Origin: Massospora cicadina
Taxonomy: Eukaryota; Entomophthoromycota; Entomophthoromycetes; Entomophthorales; Entomophthoraceae
NCBI GenBank assembly: GCA_022478985.1
Contig: JAKSZP010014907.1
Location: 1 to 64,000 of the forward strand
Length of the DNA stretch: 64,000 bases
Reading direction: 5' to 3'
The position numbers and the translations under genes were made by a program. The notes beneath the pieces are model-generated. The model saw only the letters and a list, made by a program, of their open reading frames with translations. It searched no databases and was not told the DNA's origin. The stretch's first letter is position 1. Every line of letters begins with the position of its first letter. Positions 21,425 to 31,877 of this stretch are shown piece by piece.

Positions 21425-22760
21425 TTACCCTTTCTTTTTTCAAGGGAAGGGCCCAACCATTGGGGAAGTGTATGAGAGCCACATTCTTGTGCGCCTTGGG
21501 TAACTTGATCGCCATTACTTTCGCAGGTTTTTGGGGAGGATGGGGAGCAGTGGGGTGGGTTTCGTGAAATGCTTCAAACAATTCCATACAGTTCGCACAA
21601 TTGTGTGCCTTGACCCAACTGTTCTCATAAAATGGGTTCCTTTCCAAGCCACGAGATATTGGATTGACTGGCGGGATTTGTGGGATGCCAGGATGTTCTC
21701 CACCTTGGCTTTTTCCACATCCTCAATGATGATTGAATCAGGTTCTGCGTGGACTATATTCTTGAAGGGTGACAGCTGGGAAACATGGAAGATGGGATGC
21801 TGTTTCCAGTAAGCCAGAAGCTTCAACCAGAACGCGCCATTACCCAAGATTCTTTCACTAAATGGGGGCCAGAATGCTTACTCAAGAATTTATGAGAAGG
21901 CGCTTGAATACATAAATGGTGGGTATCGAGCCTAACATAGGAACCCACTGTAATATCATGACCAGGAGCCGCTTACAATCTGTGAACCTCTTGTAGTCAT
22001 CAATAGCTTTGGTGAGGTATTCCCACACCAAGGGTTGAGTTGACCTAATATGTTCAGCATGATCTGCGGCAGCTTGGACCTCAGGTTATAAGCAAGGTCT
22101 GATAAAAAATGAAGGGTTTTAACCCAACATTGCTTCATAAGGCGAAAATCCCGTATACATGTGCATTCCATTGTTGTAGGCGAATTGAGTGTGGGGAAGG
22201 TCATTGGCCCAGGTGTCTTGTGCGGCGGCAGTATAACAATGCAGGTACTGTTTGAAAACTTGGTTGACTCTCTCAGTCTGTCCATCAGACTGGGGATGGT
22301 ATGCTGTAGAACAGCAGGGGGATTTTTAGGTAGATAGGAGTTCACTCCAAAATGCGCCATGAACTGTGAACTGCGGTCACTAATAATCTCCTGGGAGAGA
22401 CCAAACATTGAGAATATGTGACGCACAAAAAGATGGGCAGTTTCCTCCGACATAATTGTGGAATGGCAAGGAATAAAGAGGGAAAATTTTGTGAAATGAT
22501 CCATCACCACCATCACTGCTGTGAACCCATTAGAACAGGGGAGTTCGACGATAAAATCCACAGACTCCAACATCCATGGAACCTCCGCCTGCTGTAAGGG
22601 GTGTAAAAAACCATTTCTACCAGAGCGGTCTGACTTAGCCTGAGCACAAGTAACGCAGTTGGTGATCCAGGCTGGAACTTTCTTTGTCAAACCCACCCAA
22701 TTGTAGGTCCATTTGATCAAATTGATGCATTTCTTAGTACCAGGGTGGCCAACCATGGGG
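21425..22760 (-). pseudogene. A3 integrase with chromodomain
   Basis: On the minus strand a long open stretch from 22756 to 21956 carries GHPGTKKCINLIKW, NCVTCAQAKSD, SVDFIVELPC and MFGLSQEIISDRSSQF. The region around the third acidic residue (SLMDRLRESTK) is read in a shifted frame, since the ancestral SDGQTERVNQ block is lost from the open one. The chromodomain motif QYLVAWKG is near 21625-21650. A purine tract (AAAAGAAAGGGTAA) abuts the LTR at 21425. Confidence 0.85.
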
Positions 22761-23049
22761 GGATTGTGATGTGTGGGAATACCTCAGTTCAGAAGGAGGG
22801 GGAACCCAAACACAAGATCAAAAATATAAGACCCTCCTTCAGTGGGTATAGGGAGTGTTTATGCTTCTAGTGAGATGACTGCTTTACCAACTCCACACCC
22901 TCAGGGCAGGACATTTGACTGGCTAAGACCTGAGCAACTTAATGGAGTGTCAGGGGCCAGAGCAATGGAAGAAACAACAGGGGGGACAATTAACAGGATT
23001 TGGGTGATAGAAATCACAGTAACAAGATTTAATTCCTCATATCCATGGA

Positions 23050-23560
23050 ACAGTGGGCGGGGCTTCAGCTGAGAAAATTTGGGAAGTACATTGAGCGCAC
23101 CTTTTTATGAATTTGTATTTGAAGTTAAAACTGCACAGGTCCCAATAAGTTCAGGCTTGCTGATGTGCCAATTTTTGGGGTTTACAAAAGTACAAAAGGG
23201 CCTGGTGATCCGTGCAGACCATTAGTTCATGTTGGGCACCCTGTAACAGGTACCTCCAATGAGTTAGGGCCCATGCAACGGCTGCCAACTCCTTGTTGTA
23301 AATAGCCCAAGACTGTTCCATAGTGGTTAACTTTCAGGAAAAGTAGGAGACCAGGTGTTCCAAGCCATCATGCTCCTGGAGCAACACTACCCCCATGGCT
23401 ACCAATAAAGTGTCACATGCAACAATATACAGCTTGGCGGGATTGGCGTGTTTCAAAATGGGAGGGGATACAAACACCTCTTTAATCAATCTGAACGCCT
23501 GTTGGCATTCGTCCATCCAGCGAAATGGTACATTTTTCCCTGTAAGGGGTGGAGTGGGGC
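23050..23560 (-). pseudogene. A3 RNase H
   Basis: It contains CQQAFRLIKEVFVSPPILKH and LYIVACDTLLVAMGVVLLQE (23334-23516), then ELAAVAWALTHWRYLLQGAQ-like residues near 23225-23300 and a DHQALLYF-type block near 23165-23215. The first catalytic aspartate is present (ACD). Stops and shifts break the chain. Confidence 0.8.
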
Positions 23561-23589
23561 TGCAAGCTGGGACAGTGCTGAGGAGAACT

Positions 23590-24450
23590 TTTTTAAAAAA
23601 TGATGGTTCCCAAGAAACTCCATAGTTGTTTCTGGGTAGTCAGGGTTGGCCATTCCCGGATAGCATCCAACTTATTAGGAGGGATTGTATAACCATCTTT
23701 AAGGATGAGGTTCCCAAGAAAGGTAACTTCCTCCTTAAAGAACTTGCACTTGGAAGGTTCGACAAACAAACCTGCCTTATGCAAGGCGGCCACAACTGCT
23801 TCCAAGTTAGTAGCGTGCTGCTTGGGAGTCAGGAAGTGAACCAGAATGCCATCAATATATGCTACTGCGCAGGAAAACTGGAGGTCACCCAGTACGTTGT
23901 CAATCATGCATTGAAATGTAGCAGGAGCATTCTTCAGCCCAAAGGGCATTACACGGAATTGGAAAATACCCCACTTCATCCAGATTGCTGTTAACCATTT
24001 TACCCTTTCATTACCAAATCTGATTGAATGCATTGAAGAGATCCAGCTTAGAAAACACCCAAGATTTGGCGATTTCTTAGCTTATCGTCTGTTCTAAAGG
24101 CAGGGGGTAGGGATCGAAAACTGTGATTTTATTTAAGTGTCCATAGTCCACACAGGGGCGGAGAGAGCCATTGGATTTTTTAGAGAATATGATGGGAGAT
24201 GTGACTGGCGAGGTCTCCTTGAACAACCACCCTTTTCTCAACATGTCATCCAACCAGGTGTTGAGTGCAGCCTCCTCCTCATCTGTATGGGAATATAACG
24301 GGCAGTTGATATTCAACAACTTTACCGTTGTGTGGAAACCACAGTCAAATCTAGTGTGGGGGGCAAACGATCCGCCTTTTCAGAATCAAAAATGCTTTGA
24401 TAGCGCATTAAAATTTCTGGAAAATCAGATGGTATGCCTGTAGGGGAGAT
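23590..24450 (-). pseudogene. A3 reverse transcriptase
   Basis: Two open stretches, 24319-24077 and 24033-23593, are joined by a shift. The first has NGSLRPCVDYGHLNKITVF; the second has RVMPFGLKNAPATFQCMID and VAYIDGILVHFLTPKQHA. The active-site YIDD has become YIDG near 23845-23860, so catalysis would be lost. It is the longest clean RT stretch of the A family in the window. Confidence 0.88.
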
Positions 24451-24559
24451 GAGGGACGTGATAGAACTGCAACCTTGAGCTTTCTTAAGAGTGTCAACTA
24501 GAGGGAATTCACCCTCCAGTTGATCATTAGCAAATGACAGCGTGTTAGACTACAGGTGG

Positions 24560-25094
24560 ATTTTAACATGTTGCTAGTGCCACCATCTCACTCCTAAGAT
24601 CTCTGGAAACACCAAGTTTCGCATAGCAGAAAAGCGGTTGCAGAAGCTGAACTGGTGTATTGAAAATGTGATTGGTCGACATACCAGGTATGAGGTTTGG
24701 GAGGCTGATGATGCAACCATCACTGAAGGACCTGCATCCATGGCAAGTTCCAATTGCTGAGCCAGTTCTAAAATCATAAAATCTCCCGCGGCTCCAGTGT
24801 CCACCAGGGCCTCTGAGGAGACGTGATGGAACCCAACACTAATCTTCATGGGTACTAAGAAGTAAGTAGAGTTCTCTTTATTGGTAGTTGTGGATGAATC
24901 CAGTTATACCAAAGAGATGGTAGTGGGGTCAGGGGAAACCACTAGGCTCTTATGGGGGGTAAATTCGTTGCAAGTCAGGATGTCAGATTCTGCTGACATG
25001 GGCAGAATAGCCGCGGCAACTATGCGGTATGGGTTTAGAGTCTTGAGTGGGACCGGACTAATGTGGACAGAGATAATCTTCTTCATAACCTGGT
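24560..25094 (-). pseudogene. A3 leader and aspartic protease
   Basis: The protease has SSEALVDTGAAGDFMILELAQQ near 24755-24815, with DTGA intact. Upstream the frame is open from 25116 to 24904 (KIISVHISPVPLKTLNPY and onwards). After a single TAA near 24902 it is in phase with the protease. The only other break towards the LTR-encoded frame is a one-base difference from A1 near 25095. The absence of Gag is shared with A1. Confidence 0.75.
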
Positions 25095-25424
25095 TTAGTT
25101 GAAAAGAAGGGAACATTGCGCGCCCATATATGTGAGAAAGGTGGAAATGGCTAAGAATAATGGTTGGTCAATTATGCTAGGCGAACAGCAAGTAAGAATT
25201 AGACTGGCCTGCCAGCCAAGGTGCCAGAGCACCCAAACGGCAAACCAGAATGCCCAAGGCACTGCTGCTGATATGACGAATATGGAACTGGAAAGGAGTT
25301 CCACCAATATCAGCCAGTGAGCCAGAGTTTTGTACAGGCACAAAATAAAATACCAGACAAACATGGCCGTTAGCCCTGAGGGGTATGAGAGCGTCAGCGA
25401 AAAAGGTGGCTTAATTGTCAACAT
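25095..25424 (-). CDS. A3 LTR-encoded hydrophobic ORF, 109 codons
   Basis: An ATG at 25424 inside the 5' LTR opens an intact frame of 109 residues that crosses the LTR end (25175) and PBS and stops at 25095. Predicted membrane segments are around residues 21-45 (MFVWYFILCLYK, AHWLILVELLSS), 46-66 (IFVISAAVPWAFWFAVWVL) and 90-103 (FLAISTFLTYMG). It aligns codon by codon with A1 and, at the LTR end, with A2. In A1 the frame continues towards the protease, so a one-base loss may have created the stop here. Function unknown; a membrane anchor for the polyprotein is an inference. Confidence 0.55.
   Translation of the reverse strand: MLTIKPPFSLTLSYPSGLTAMFVWYFILCLYKTLAHWLILVELLSSSIFVISAAVPWAFWFAVWVLWHLGWQASLILTCCSPSIIDQPLFLAISTFLTYMGAQCSLLFN
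25158..25174 (-). promoter_or_regulatory. A3 primer-binding site, candidate for self-priming
   Basis: Sense strand TAATTGACCAACCATTA directly after the LTR, identical to A2. AATTGACCAA is the exact complement of TTGGTCAATT in the A3 5' LTR near 25478-25487. Confidence 0.55.
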
Positions 25425-26334
25425 ATAAAAACTAAATTTTTGGTAAGGTTTTTTAATGGAAAATTTCAAGGAAGAAAAATTGACCAACAAGTTTCTCAGT
25501 ATGATGCAACTGATTAAATAGTAGTCAATTTGGAGGGAAAACAAGCCAGGATCAGGTCCCACAAGTTTGACCTAACTGGCAAATTGTTTGGGAATGGGGA
25601 TTTGATAATTTACTGGGAACCAACATCAAAGAATTTGGCAGTAGGCCAAGTCACTGTTGGTTTGACCTTGAACATCTGAACCGAGGCTCAACTGCGTTTC
25701 TGACAGTTGGTGCTATGGCGTTTAGCCTGACGAGCAGCCAGAATCCCCCAAGGCCACCCCACATAGGGGTGGCCCATTTGGTTGGGAATCAGTTTGGGAC
25801 ATCTAACCCACCCAAGCTCGGTTGCTGGGCTGTTCATTTATTCAGTGGCATTGCATCAGGCGCAACGCCCAATTTGTCAGCAGGAAGCTTTGAAACCTTG
25901 TTGATGGTGTCCAATGCTGTTTCCTGCCCATCGGGGGTGATCCCCAATGAATTTGGGAGGGTGGAGATTTTTCCAATTGTCATGTTAATTAAATCACAAC
26001 TGTTGGGCATTCCAGCTGATAGGTTGATCTTCATACCTTTTTGACCATTTGAAATCTGAGCATTGGGCTGATTGCCGCTCAAATTAGTTATGATCGATTT
26101 CATTTTGATGATCTTGATGCAGATTTCACTGATTCCTCATAGCAGTTCTGCTGAGGAGAGTGTGGGTACTGAAGAGGGATCTGAATCGGGAGGGCTGTTA
26201 CCCAGCGCTTGTCTACCACGTGAGTGAGATCGCCTTGAGTAACAAGGGGTACAGCCATCCTCTTTGGTGCCTTCTTGCTTGGGAATGGGATAATGGCCCA
26301 ATCAATGCCCAAAGGACGTTCCCCAGGACTTACA
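25175..26334 (-). repeat. A3 5' LTR
   Basis: 1160 bp; sense strand TGTAAGTCCTGGGG at 26334 to CTAGCA at 25175. It has TATTTAA about 30 bases upstream of TTGTTGGTCAATT and ATTAAA as a possible polyadenylation signal. Confidence 0.92.
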
Positions 26335-26339
26335 GCGAG

Positions 26340-27250
26340 GCAAGCTTGTGCATGCGGCCTGCGCTATGAGTATCACAATATATACTAAGTCTCCTTCTTT
26401 AAATTTAGTCACCATAGCTCATTTAGAAGCATCATAGCTCTTCTGACTAGTTTTTTCAACTAATTACATTTTGATAAACTTCATATTGTAACTTGATTAG
26501 GGTCTTCACTAGTTGCTCAAAATTTTTATTTATGCTAATTGCTTCAGTTGAACTGAGTACTGAATATAATAATGGAGGCAGAGCTGGCTGTTTACCATAC
26601 AGAAGTCAAAAAGGAGAGTGCTTGTACTGCTGTGGTGTCCAATATTGTATGCAAACATGGTAGCACTAATAGAAGTATCCCATTTCAAAGGCAATAAGGC
26701 TGCGTTTTTGCATAAAATTCCAACTAGAGTGCCATTCACTCGATCTAACATACCATTAGTCTCAAAGTGGTACAGTTTTGACAACGCTTCTTTGATAGAC
26801 ATCAACTTATTTAACTGTTGTACCATCTGAGCAGTAAAATTCATGCCATTATCCATCAAGATCTTCTGTGGGCATCTGTGCTTGTAAATTATATTATCCA
26901 TAATGAGCTTGGCAGTAGTTAGAGCCCTGACATCTCAAATTTTTTTTACTTCCACCCATTTCATTAGATGGTCAATAGCAACAATTATGTATTTGTTGCC
27001 TAGGATGCTCACAGGCAAAGGGCCAACTACATCAAATGATACAGTATGCCAGGCCCAGTCAGGTTAAATTAAACAATATTTCAAATCTGACTTCATATGT
27101 TTTGCAATCTGGCATGAATGATATCTATCAAGTACATCTTGGATATTGAATCTCATGGAATCCCAGTAGTAATTTGGCCAAAAAATTCTAACCTTTTGGT
27201 TAATCCTCCATGCCCAATGGCCTTGTGTGCTTTTGTATTAATCTCCATTT
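26340..27250 (-). pseudogene. B integrase
   Basis: On the minus strand the core shows SFDVVGPLP near 27020-27045 (first aspartate), LMDNGMNFTAQMVQQLN near 26815-26865 (second) and NGMLDRVNGTLVG near 26715-26755, where the usual glutamate of MVERVNGTL is D. ATMFAYNIGHHSS follows near 26615-26655. The open stretch 26901-26530 is the best part. The zinc region upstream (about 27080-27200) is weak. A3 cuts the C-terminus. Confidence 0.8.
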
Positions 27251-27479
27251 GATCAGAAGGTTTTTGAAAAATTTGGCGATGCCCTTTAGGCTTGAGCTTG
27301 TATAAAACTACGTTCTGGTATTCATTGTCAGTTAATGCTTTTCAATCACATTTTGTACTTCAGGTGGCTCATCTCCATATTTCTAAGTAATCATTTTTTC
27401 ATGAATCTCATCTGCCAAAATACTTAGGGCAGCTACAATAGGAAGTTGCAATAATCCGTCTGCATTTTGATGGGCCACT

Positions 27480-28090
27480 CCAGCTCTATGAATAATTTCA
27501 TAACCATACACTTGTAATTTCAGAGCCCAGTGGGCTAATTGCCTTCAGGTTCCTTGAGGTTGTGGAGCCATCTTAATGAGCTGTGATCCGTCACTACTTG
27601 AAACTTGATGCCATGAATGTAAACATAAAATTGTTTACATGCATAGATAACAGCCAAACACTCTCATTTGGTCACTGTATAATTATGCTCATGCTTATTC
27701 AGCATCCTGCTACAATAAGCGACTGGATGCTCCTCATCATCATCCCCAATCTGAGATAGCACACCCCTAATTGCAGCCAATGAGGATTTGGTTTGTATGA
27801 TAAAAGGCCAGCTAAAATCTGGATATCAGAGGATAGGTGCCATGCTAATTTTGATTTTTAAAGCCTCAAAGGCCTATTGGCACTCATTTTCCCAGCAATA
27901 GAAAACTCCTCCTTGTAGTAAATGGAATAGGAGCTCAGCAATCCTTGTGAACCCTTCTACAAACCTTCAATAGTATCCTACCATACCTGAGAATACTTGA
28001 ACATCCCTCATACTCGTTGGAGGTTGAATTTTGTTAATTGCCTCCACCTTTTGAGGTTGAGGCTGCAAGCCCTTGGAATCAATGATGAAC
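27480..28090 (-). pseudogene. B RNase H and RT thumb
   Basis: Blocks on the minus strand are VFSGMVGYYRRFVEGF near 27945-27995, PFIIQTKSSLAAIRGVLSQ near 27760-27815, HPVAYCSRMLNKHEHNYTVTK near 27670-27735 and YVYIHGIKFQVVTDHSSLRWL near 27560-27625. The aspartate of the usual QTDASL block is a lysine codon. The N-terminal RT part is at 32888-33500, on the other side of element G. Confidence 0.82.
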
Positions 28091-28095
28091 CTGAG

Positions 28096-29098
28096 TGTCA
28101 GAATTGCAGATAATCACATAATCCAACATTTTGACCGAGTATAAGATTTGACAATTAAGTTATAATCATATAGAATCAGCAATAGTGGTCGATTGATGAG
28201 AATATTGTTGGGCATCATTCCCTAATGATATTAGAGGTCGTCGACCAATGTTTTATTATCAAGGATCATCCCCAATTATATTAGAGGTCGCTGACTAATG
28301 AATTATTGTCAGGCGTCATCCCCAATGATATTTGAGGCCACTAATAAATGAGAATTTCATCAGGGATCATCCCCAACAAAATAAGCAATAATTTGATATT
28401 GGAATAACACCCAATATTTGAATTATAAGGAATTGTTCAGAGCGGAACAGATTGGAGTCATCAGAAACTACCAAAATGTTCAAACGCTGGAGAAAGAGTA
28501 GAATTATCATTGGCCAAAACTGGTTTCAAGTACCTAATACCAATTGTTTGGTCTGCGAACACCCAATGATTACGTTGCCTAAGAAACCCAAGGCAACGGT
28601 ACCTGATGAGATTTGGTGCCTAACACTGAGGGTCAAACCAGTATAGGAGTACAAATAATTCCCAGCGGACAGCTGAAAAGTTGTGTGCCAATTTTAACTA
28701 TAAAAACCCCAAAATTATTCCCTAATAAAATTAGATGAAAACTTGATAATAACTTTATTGTTTAGCATTGGCTGTTTAAACATTACTCTTAAGAGAAGAG
28801 TGCAAGGATCAGATATCCTTAAATTGGTTTTATAAAAATCTCCACTTGGCTCTGAGAAAAAGGAATAGGGAAAGTGTTCCCTACCAGTATCAAAATATCT
28901 TCAAGAGGAAGAAGCACTTGTCTAGCGTTGGACAATACACTCAACGTGGCTTTTGGAGATACAACTCTAATAATGGTCTTCATACTATTATTGCCCCAGT
29001 ATATCAAATTCAATCAAACAATCAATGCAAGAATCCACAAATCTGTGCAGTTGAAATCTAGGGCCATAAGCGAGCCATCCAAGCCCAAGATTTTAACA
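28096..29098 (+). repeat. G 5' LTR
   Basis: Matches 31878-32882 closely. It has a tandem array near 28205-28375 and a TATAAAA box near 28698-28705. Confidence 0.92.
28205..28375 (+). repeat. Tandem repeats in the G LTR
   Basis: Three to four imperfect copies of a unit of about 45-50 bp, each with a catcatccccaatgatatt-like core and gaggtcgctgactaatga. The same array is at 31985-32155 in the other LTR, so it predates the insertion. It lies in U3 and may be an enhancer-like repeat. Confidence 0.7.
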
Positions 29099-29117
29099 TT
29101 GGTGCTCACTACAGGGG
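29099..29117 (+). promoter_or_regulatory. G primer-binding site
   Basis: TTGGTGCTCACTACAGGGG follows the 5' LTR. The TGG start is typical for tRNA priming. C has TGGTGCTCACTACGGGGG at the same place. Confidence 0.7.
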
Positions 29118-29150
29118 TAGTTGAGTTGTCAAAAGCCAATTTAAATAACA

Positions 29151-29330
29151 ATGTCTTATAAGGAAGAGCTTCAGAAGCTCTGGGAAGAACCACAGGCTGT
29201 CAATAAAAATGTGCATAGCTCAGTATCTCAAGCAGATGTTAGTATATTAGAGGAGCATATGATCAAGGCGGAGGAGACACTTGAACAATTGGGAATAGTG
29301 AATAATGACCTGTGTGGGAATAGTGAATAA
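29151..29330 (+). pseudogene. G Gag N-terminal fragment, frameshifted by a duplication
   Basis: An ATG at 29151, 35 bases after the PBS, opens a frame beginning MSYKEELQKLWEEPQ. It is acidic and probably helical, and closes at 29330. A perfect 25-bp tandem duplication (29291-29315, 29316-29340) shifts the frame; without it the frame would continue past 29341 (GKIASLKRKDGELIKKIY). It is likely the original N-terminus of the Gag at 29688-30476. Confidence 0.6.
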
Positions 29331-29687
29331 TGACCTGTGTGGGAAAATTGCCTCTTTGAAGCGGAAAGATGGCGAACTCATTAAAAAAATCTATTTCACT
29401 AAACCAAATGGAAAGCAGATCAAGAGCGCATCTGGCGGTCTCATGGAGCGATGACAAAAATGACCAAGCATATGGAGGATTTGGAGATACACCATGTGAT
29501 TGCAAACAATTCGATGTAAATGAGGCCAAAGAAAAGGCATGTGAAACGCCAATTAAAGAGACCTCTCCGCCTTAAAATGCTTAAACCGTTCTCTGGTGTG
29601 TCAGAAATGACTCCTGAAGTCACTCCTATGGCTTCTCGATTAGCTGGGTCAGGATCTTCAATTAGTGGAGCAACTGAGGAATCTTGA

Positions 29688-30476
29688 AATACGCTGAAAT
29701 TGCCCACCTTTCACCGGGATAACACCCTGGCATTTTTCCGCTTAACTGAGATGACCATGTTTGGCTATGCGGACCATCAAAAAGTGGTGACCATAATGAA
29801 CTGCCTTAGCACAGACTGCCAAAATCTGGTGCTACCTCACCTCAATGGAGATATTTGGTCATATGCAGAAGCCAAAGCAGCTATTATGTTGGAGTTTGGA
29901 AGCCCTACTCAGAAGGCAAATCGTAAACAAGAGTTCATGGGTATCCAATTTTGCAAAGATGAGACCCTGGCTAGTTTCGCCGACCAATTTTACCAAGAAG
30001 CCCAGATCTTGGAAGAGGCAAAAGTGCTAGATAAATTTGATGCATGCATAGCCATGCAGGTGGCGCTTTGGCCCTACCGCAAATTGCATTGGATTATGGC
30101 AGCAGCACTAGTAACTAAAATAACAACCTCACAGATGGTGGACCATCTGAAGATGTTGGGAGCAACTTTTGATGCGCCTGATCAATTTCATAACGAAATT
30201 ACAACTGAGGACGATCAAACTATAGTGGAATTAGAAGATGAAATTACATTGAGCAATGAAAAAGTAGTTAATCAGCAGAATCAAGTTGTAATGGGGAAAA
30301 ACCCCAATAGATCCAAGTGGAAGGATAAATTAACTAGCCACTATTGGAAAAATGGAGCAACGAGACAATTTTCCGCCCAAAATTGGCAGAAGAAATCGCA
30401 ACAATTTGTAAATATTGTGATTCCTCAAGAAGAGGATGAAACTGCCCAAAATTTGGGAAAAGGCCTTGCAGTCTAG
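29688..30476 (+). CDS. G Gag-like protein, about 260 codons
   Basis: An uninterrupted frame follows a stop at 29685. It has LPTFHRDNTLAFF, then CQNLVLPHLNGDIWSYAEAK near residues 40-60, MLEFGSP and DETLASFADQFYQEAQIL, the blocks of the capsid part of gypsy Gag. The same blocks are seen in B (MPHINETPTYAEVKEAVLYEF) and, more distantly, C. The C-terminus is basic and has no zinc knuckle. There is no ATG close to the start of the open frame, so a fusion to the N-terminal fragment upstream is probable. Gag would package its own RNA in particles. Confidence 0.75.
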   Translation, partial: NTLKLPTFHRDNTLAFFRLTEMTMFGYADHQKVVTIMNCLSTDCQNLVLPHLNGDIWSYAEAKAAIMLEFGSPTQKANRKQEFMGIQFCKDETLASFADQFYQEAQILEEAKVLDKFDACIAMQVALWPYRKLHWIMAAALVTKITTSQMVDHLKMLGATFDAPDQFHNEITTEDDQTIVELEDEITLSNEKVVNQQNQVVMGKNPNRSKWKDKLTSHYWKNGATRQFSAQNWQKKSQQFVNIVIPQEEDETAQNLGKGLAV

Positions 30477-30479
30477 ATG

Positions 30480-31420
30480 CAGAACTATCTAGCACTGCAA
30501 GAGAACTTACTCCTCCAGATATCTATATTGAATAAAGCCGTCAGAAGGACCAGCTTGGGTTGCAACTGGGTCTGCCGTGAGAAGTCCCAAGGTGTTAGAT
30601 GAGATCAGAAATATAAGGCAATCAATTCAGAGAATAGTGATGAAGTCAGTTGATCTTGAATTAGCAAATTAACCTGTGCAATTAGTGGATCATTTACAGA
30701 TCTATCAGCAAAATTAATCAAAGTTTGAGTTGGCAAATAATGCCAAAAATAGTATCTGATCTAGACAACTTTAGCAAAGAAAAATGTTACCAAATTAATC
30801 TGTGCAAGTAGTGGATCATTTACAGATCTATCTGCAGAATTAATCAAATGTTTGAGTTGGAAATCAAAGCCAAGAAATAGGACCAGATCTAGACAAAATT
30901 GGATAGAGAAAAATGTATCCATTAACAAGAAATAGGATAAGATCTTGACAAATTTGGTATAAGAAAAACGTATCAATTTAATCAGAATGTTTGAGTCAAC
31001 AAATAACGATGGAGAGAAATTTAAAAAAAAGAAAAATGAGTTGAATGCCTATGGATGGGACCGTTCAAAATTATTATGTTGGCAAATGATGCCTATATGA
31101 TCTAATATTGAAGATAGTCAAATAGTCAATAGGTCCACACAAAATTTTAAAGTATTGGACTTAAAAGAAAAAAATAATGAAAAATATATATAAAAATAAA
31201 AATAAAAAGTTAAAAATATAAAAAAAGATGCACAATAATGTAAAAAAGTAAAAAATATTAAAAAACAATTTTAATTTGAGCAGTGATGCATCTAGTGTAG
31301 TCTCACCTACCAAGCGTAGAGGAAGGGAAATTAATGGGCACAAGTACTGAGCAGTTGGCAGGATCAGGATGGGCTGAAACTAGATTCACCGGAATAGTCC
31401 CTAACAACAAAAAGTTAAGA
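30480..31420 (+). other. G non-coding internal region
   Basis: No open frame of note. Two related stretches (about 30715-30790 and 30830-30920) repeat gatcatttacagatctatc and aaatgttacc-like words, a degenerate local duplication. An A-rich tract lies at 31160-31275. Confidence 0.5.
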
Positions 31421-31424
31421 CCCA

Positions 31425-31612
31425 TCATGGGGTTGGTACAGGTGGCAAGGTGCCAATGGAACCCATCCTGGGGTTTATACAGGTGGAAAAGTGCCAGTGG
31501 AACCCGTCCTGGGGTTTTTACAGGTGGCAAAGTGCCAACGAAACCCATCCTGGGGTTTGTACAGGTGGCAAAGAGCAAATGAGACCTGTTATGAGGTTTG
31601 TACAGGTGGACT
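31425..31612 (+). repeat. 41-bp tandem repeat array in G
   Basis: The word tacaggtgg recurs at 31437, 31478, 31519, 31560 and 31601, an exact 41-bp spacing. Each unit includes cccatcctggggttt and a gtgccaa-like segment. As 41 is not a multiple of three, the array is unlikely to be under simple coding constraint, yet several frames stay open through it. Confidence 0.85.
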
Positions 31613-31865
31613 AGTTGATCTTTCAGCAAACGATGCAAAGATGGGACTGGCGCCGCATGTTGTCATGGGAACTGTACTCAAGAAGAGGTGGCAATGGGTA
31701 GCAAGCAAGGATACAAAGTCATCAAACTGAGCAGAGCATATGGGCATTGAGTGTGGACAGACCTACACTACGCTGAGGACATAGAGATATGATAAACCAA
31801 ATATGAGCTCCAGCTGAGGCGGCTTCCATTACCAAGTGATTTATCTTCCATTGGATATCTGGTCA

Positions 31866-31877
31866 AGAAGGGGGATG
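31866..31877 (+). promoter_or_regulatory. G polypurine tract
   Basis: AGAAGGGGGATG directly precedes the 3' LTR TGTCAG. Confidence 0.75.

Larger units (their letters stand above)
20267..26334 (-). mobile_element. LTR retrotransposon A3 (chromovirus, gag-less), nested in B
   Basis: A 6068-bp minus-strand element with LTRs 20267-21424 and 25175-26334 (1158 and 1160 bp) and a perfect GCGAG duplication (20262-20266, 26335-26339). Its internal part (3750 bp) and the leader before the protease match A1, including the absence of Gag. All pol genes have stops and shifts. Confidence 0.92.

Noticed and set aside
31425..31612. Regular repeat array considered as CRISPR
   Set aside because: Units are directly adjacent at 41 bp without unique spacers and lie inside an LTR element of a eukaryote.
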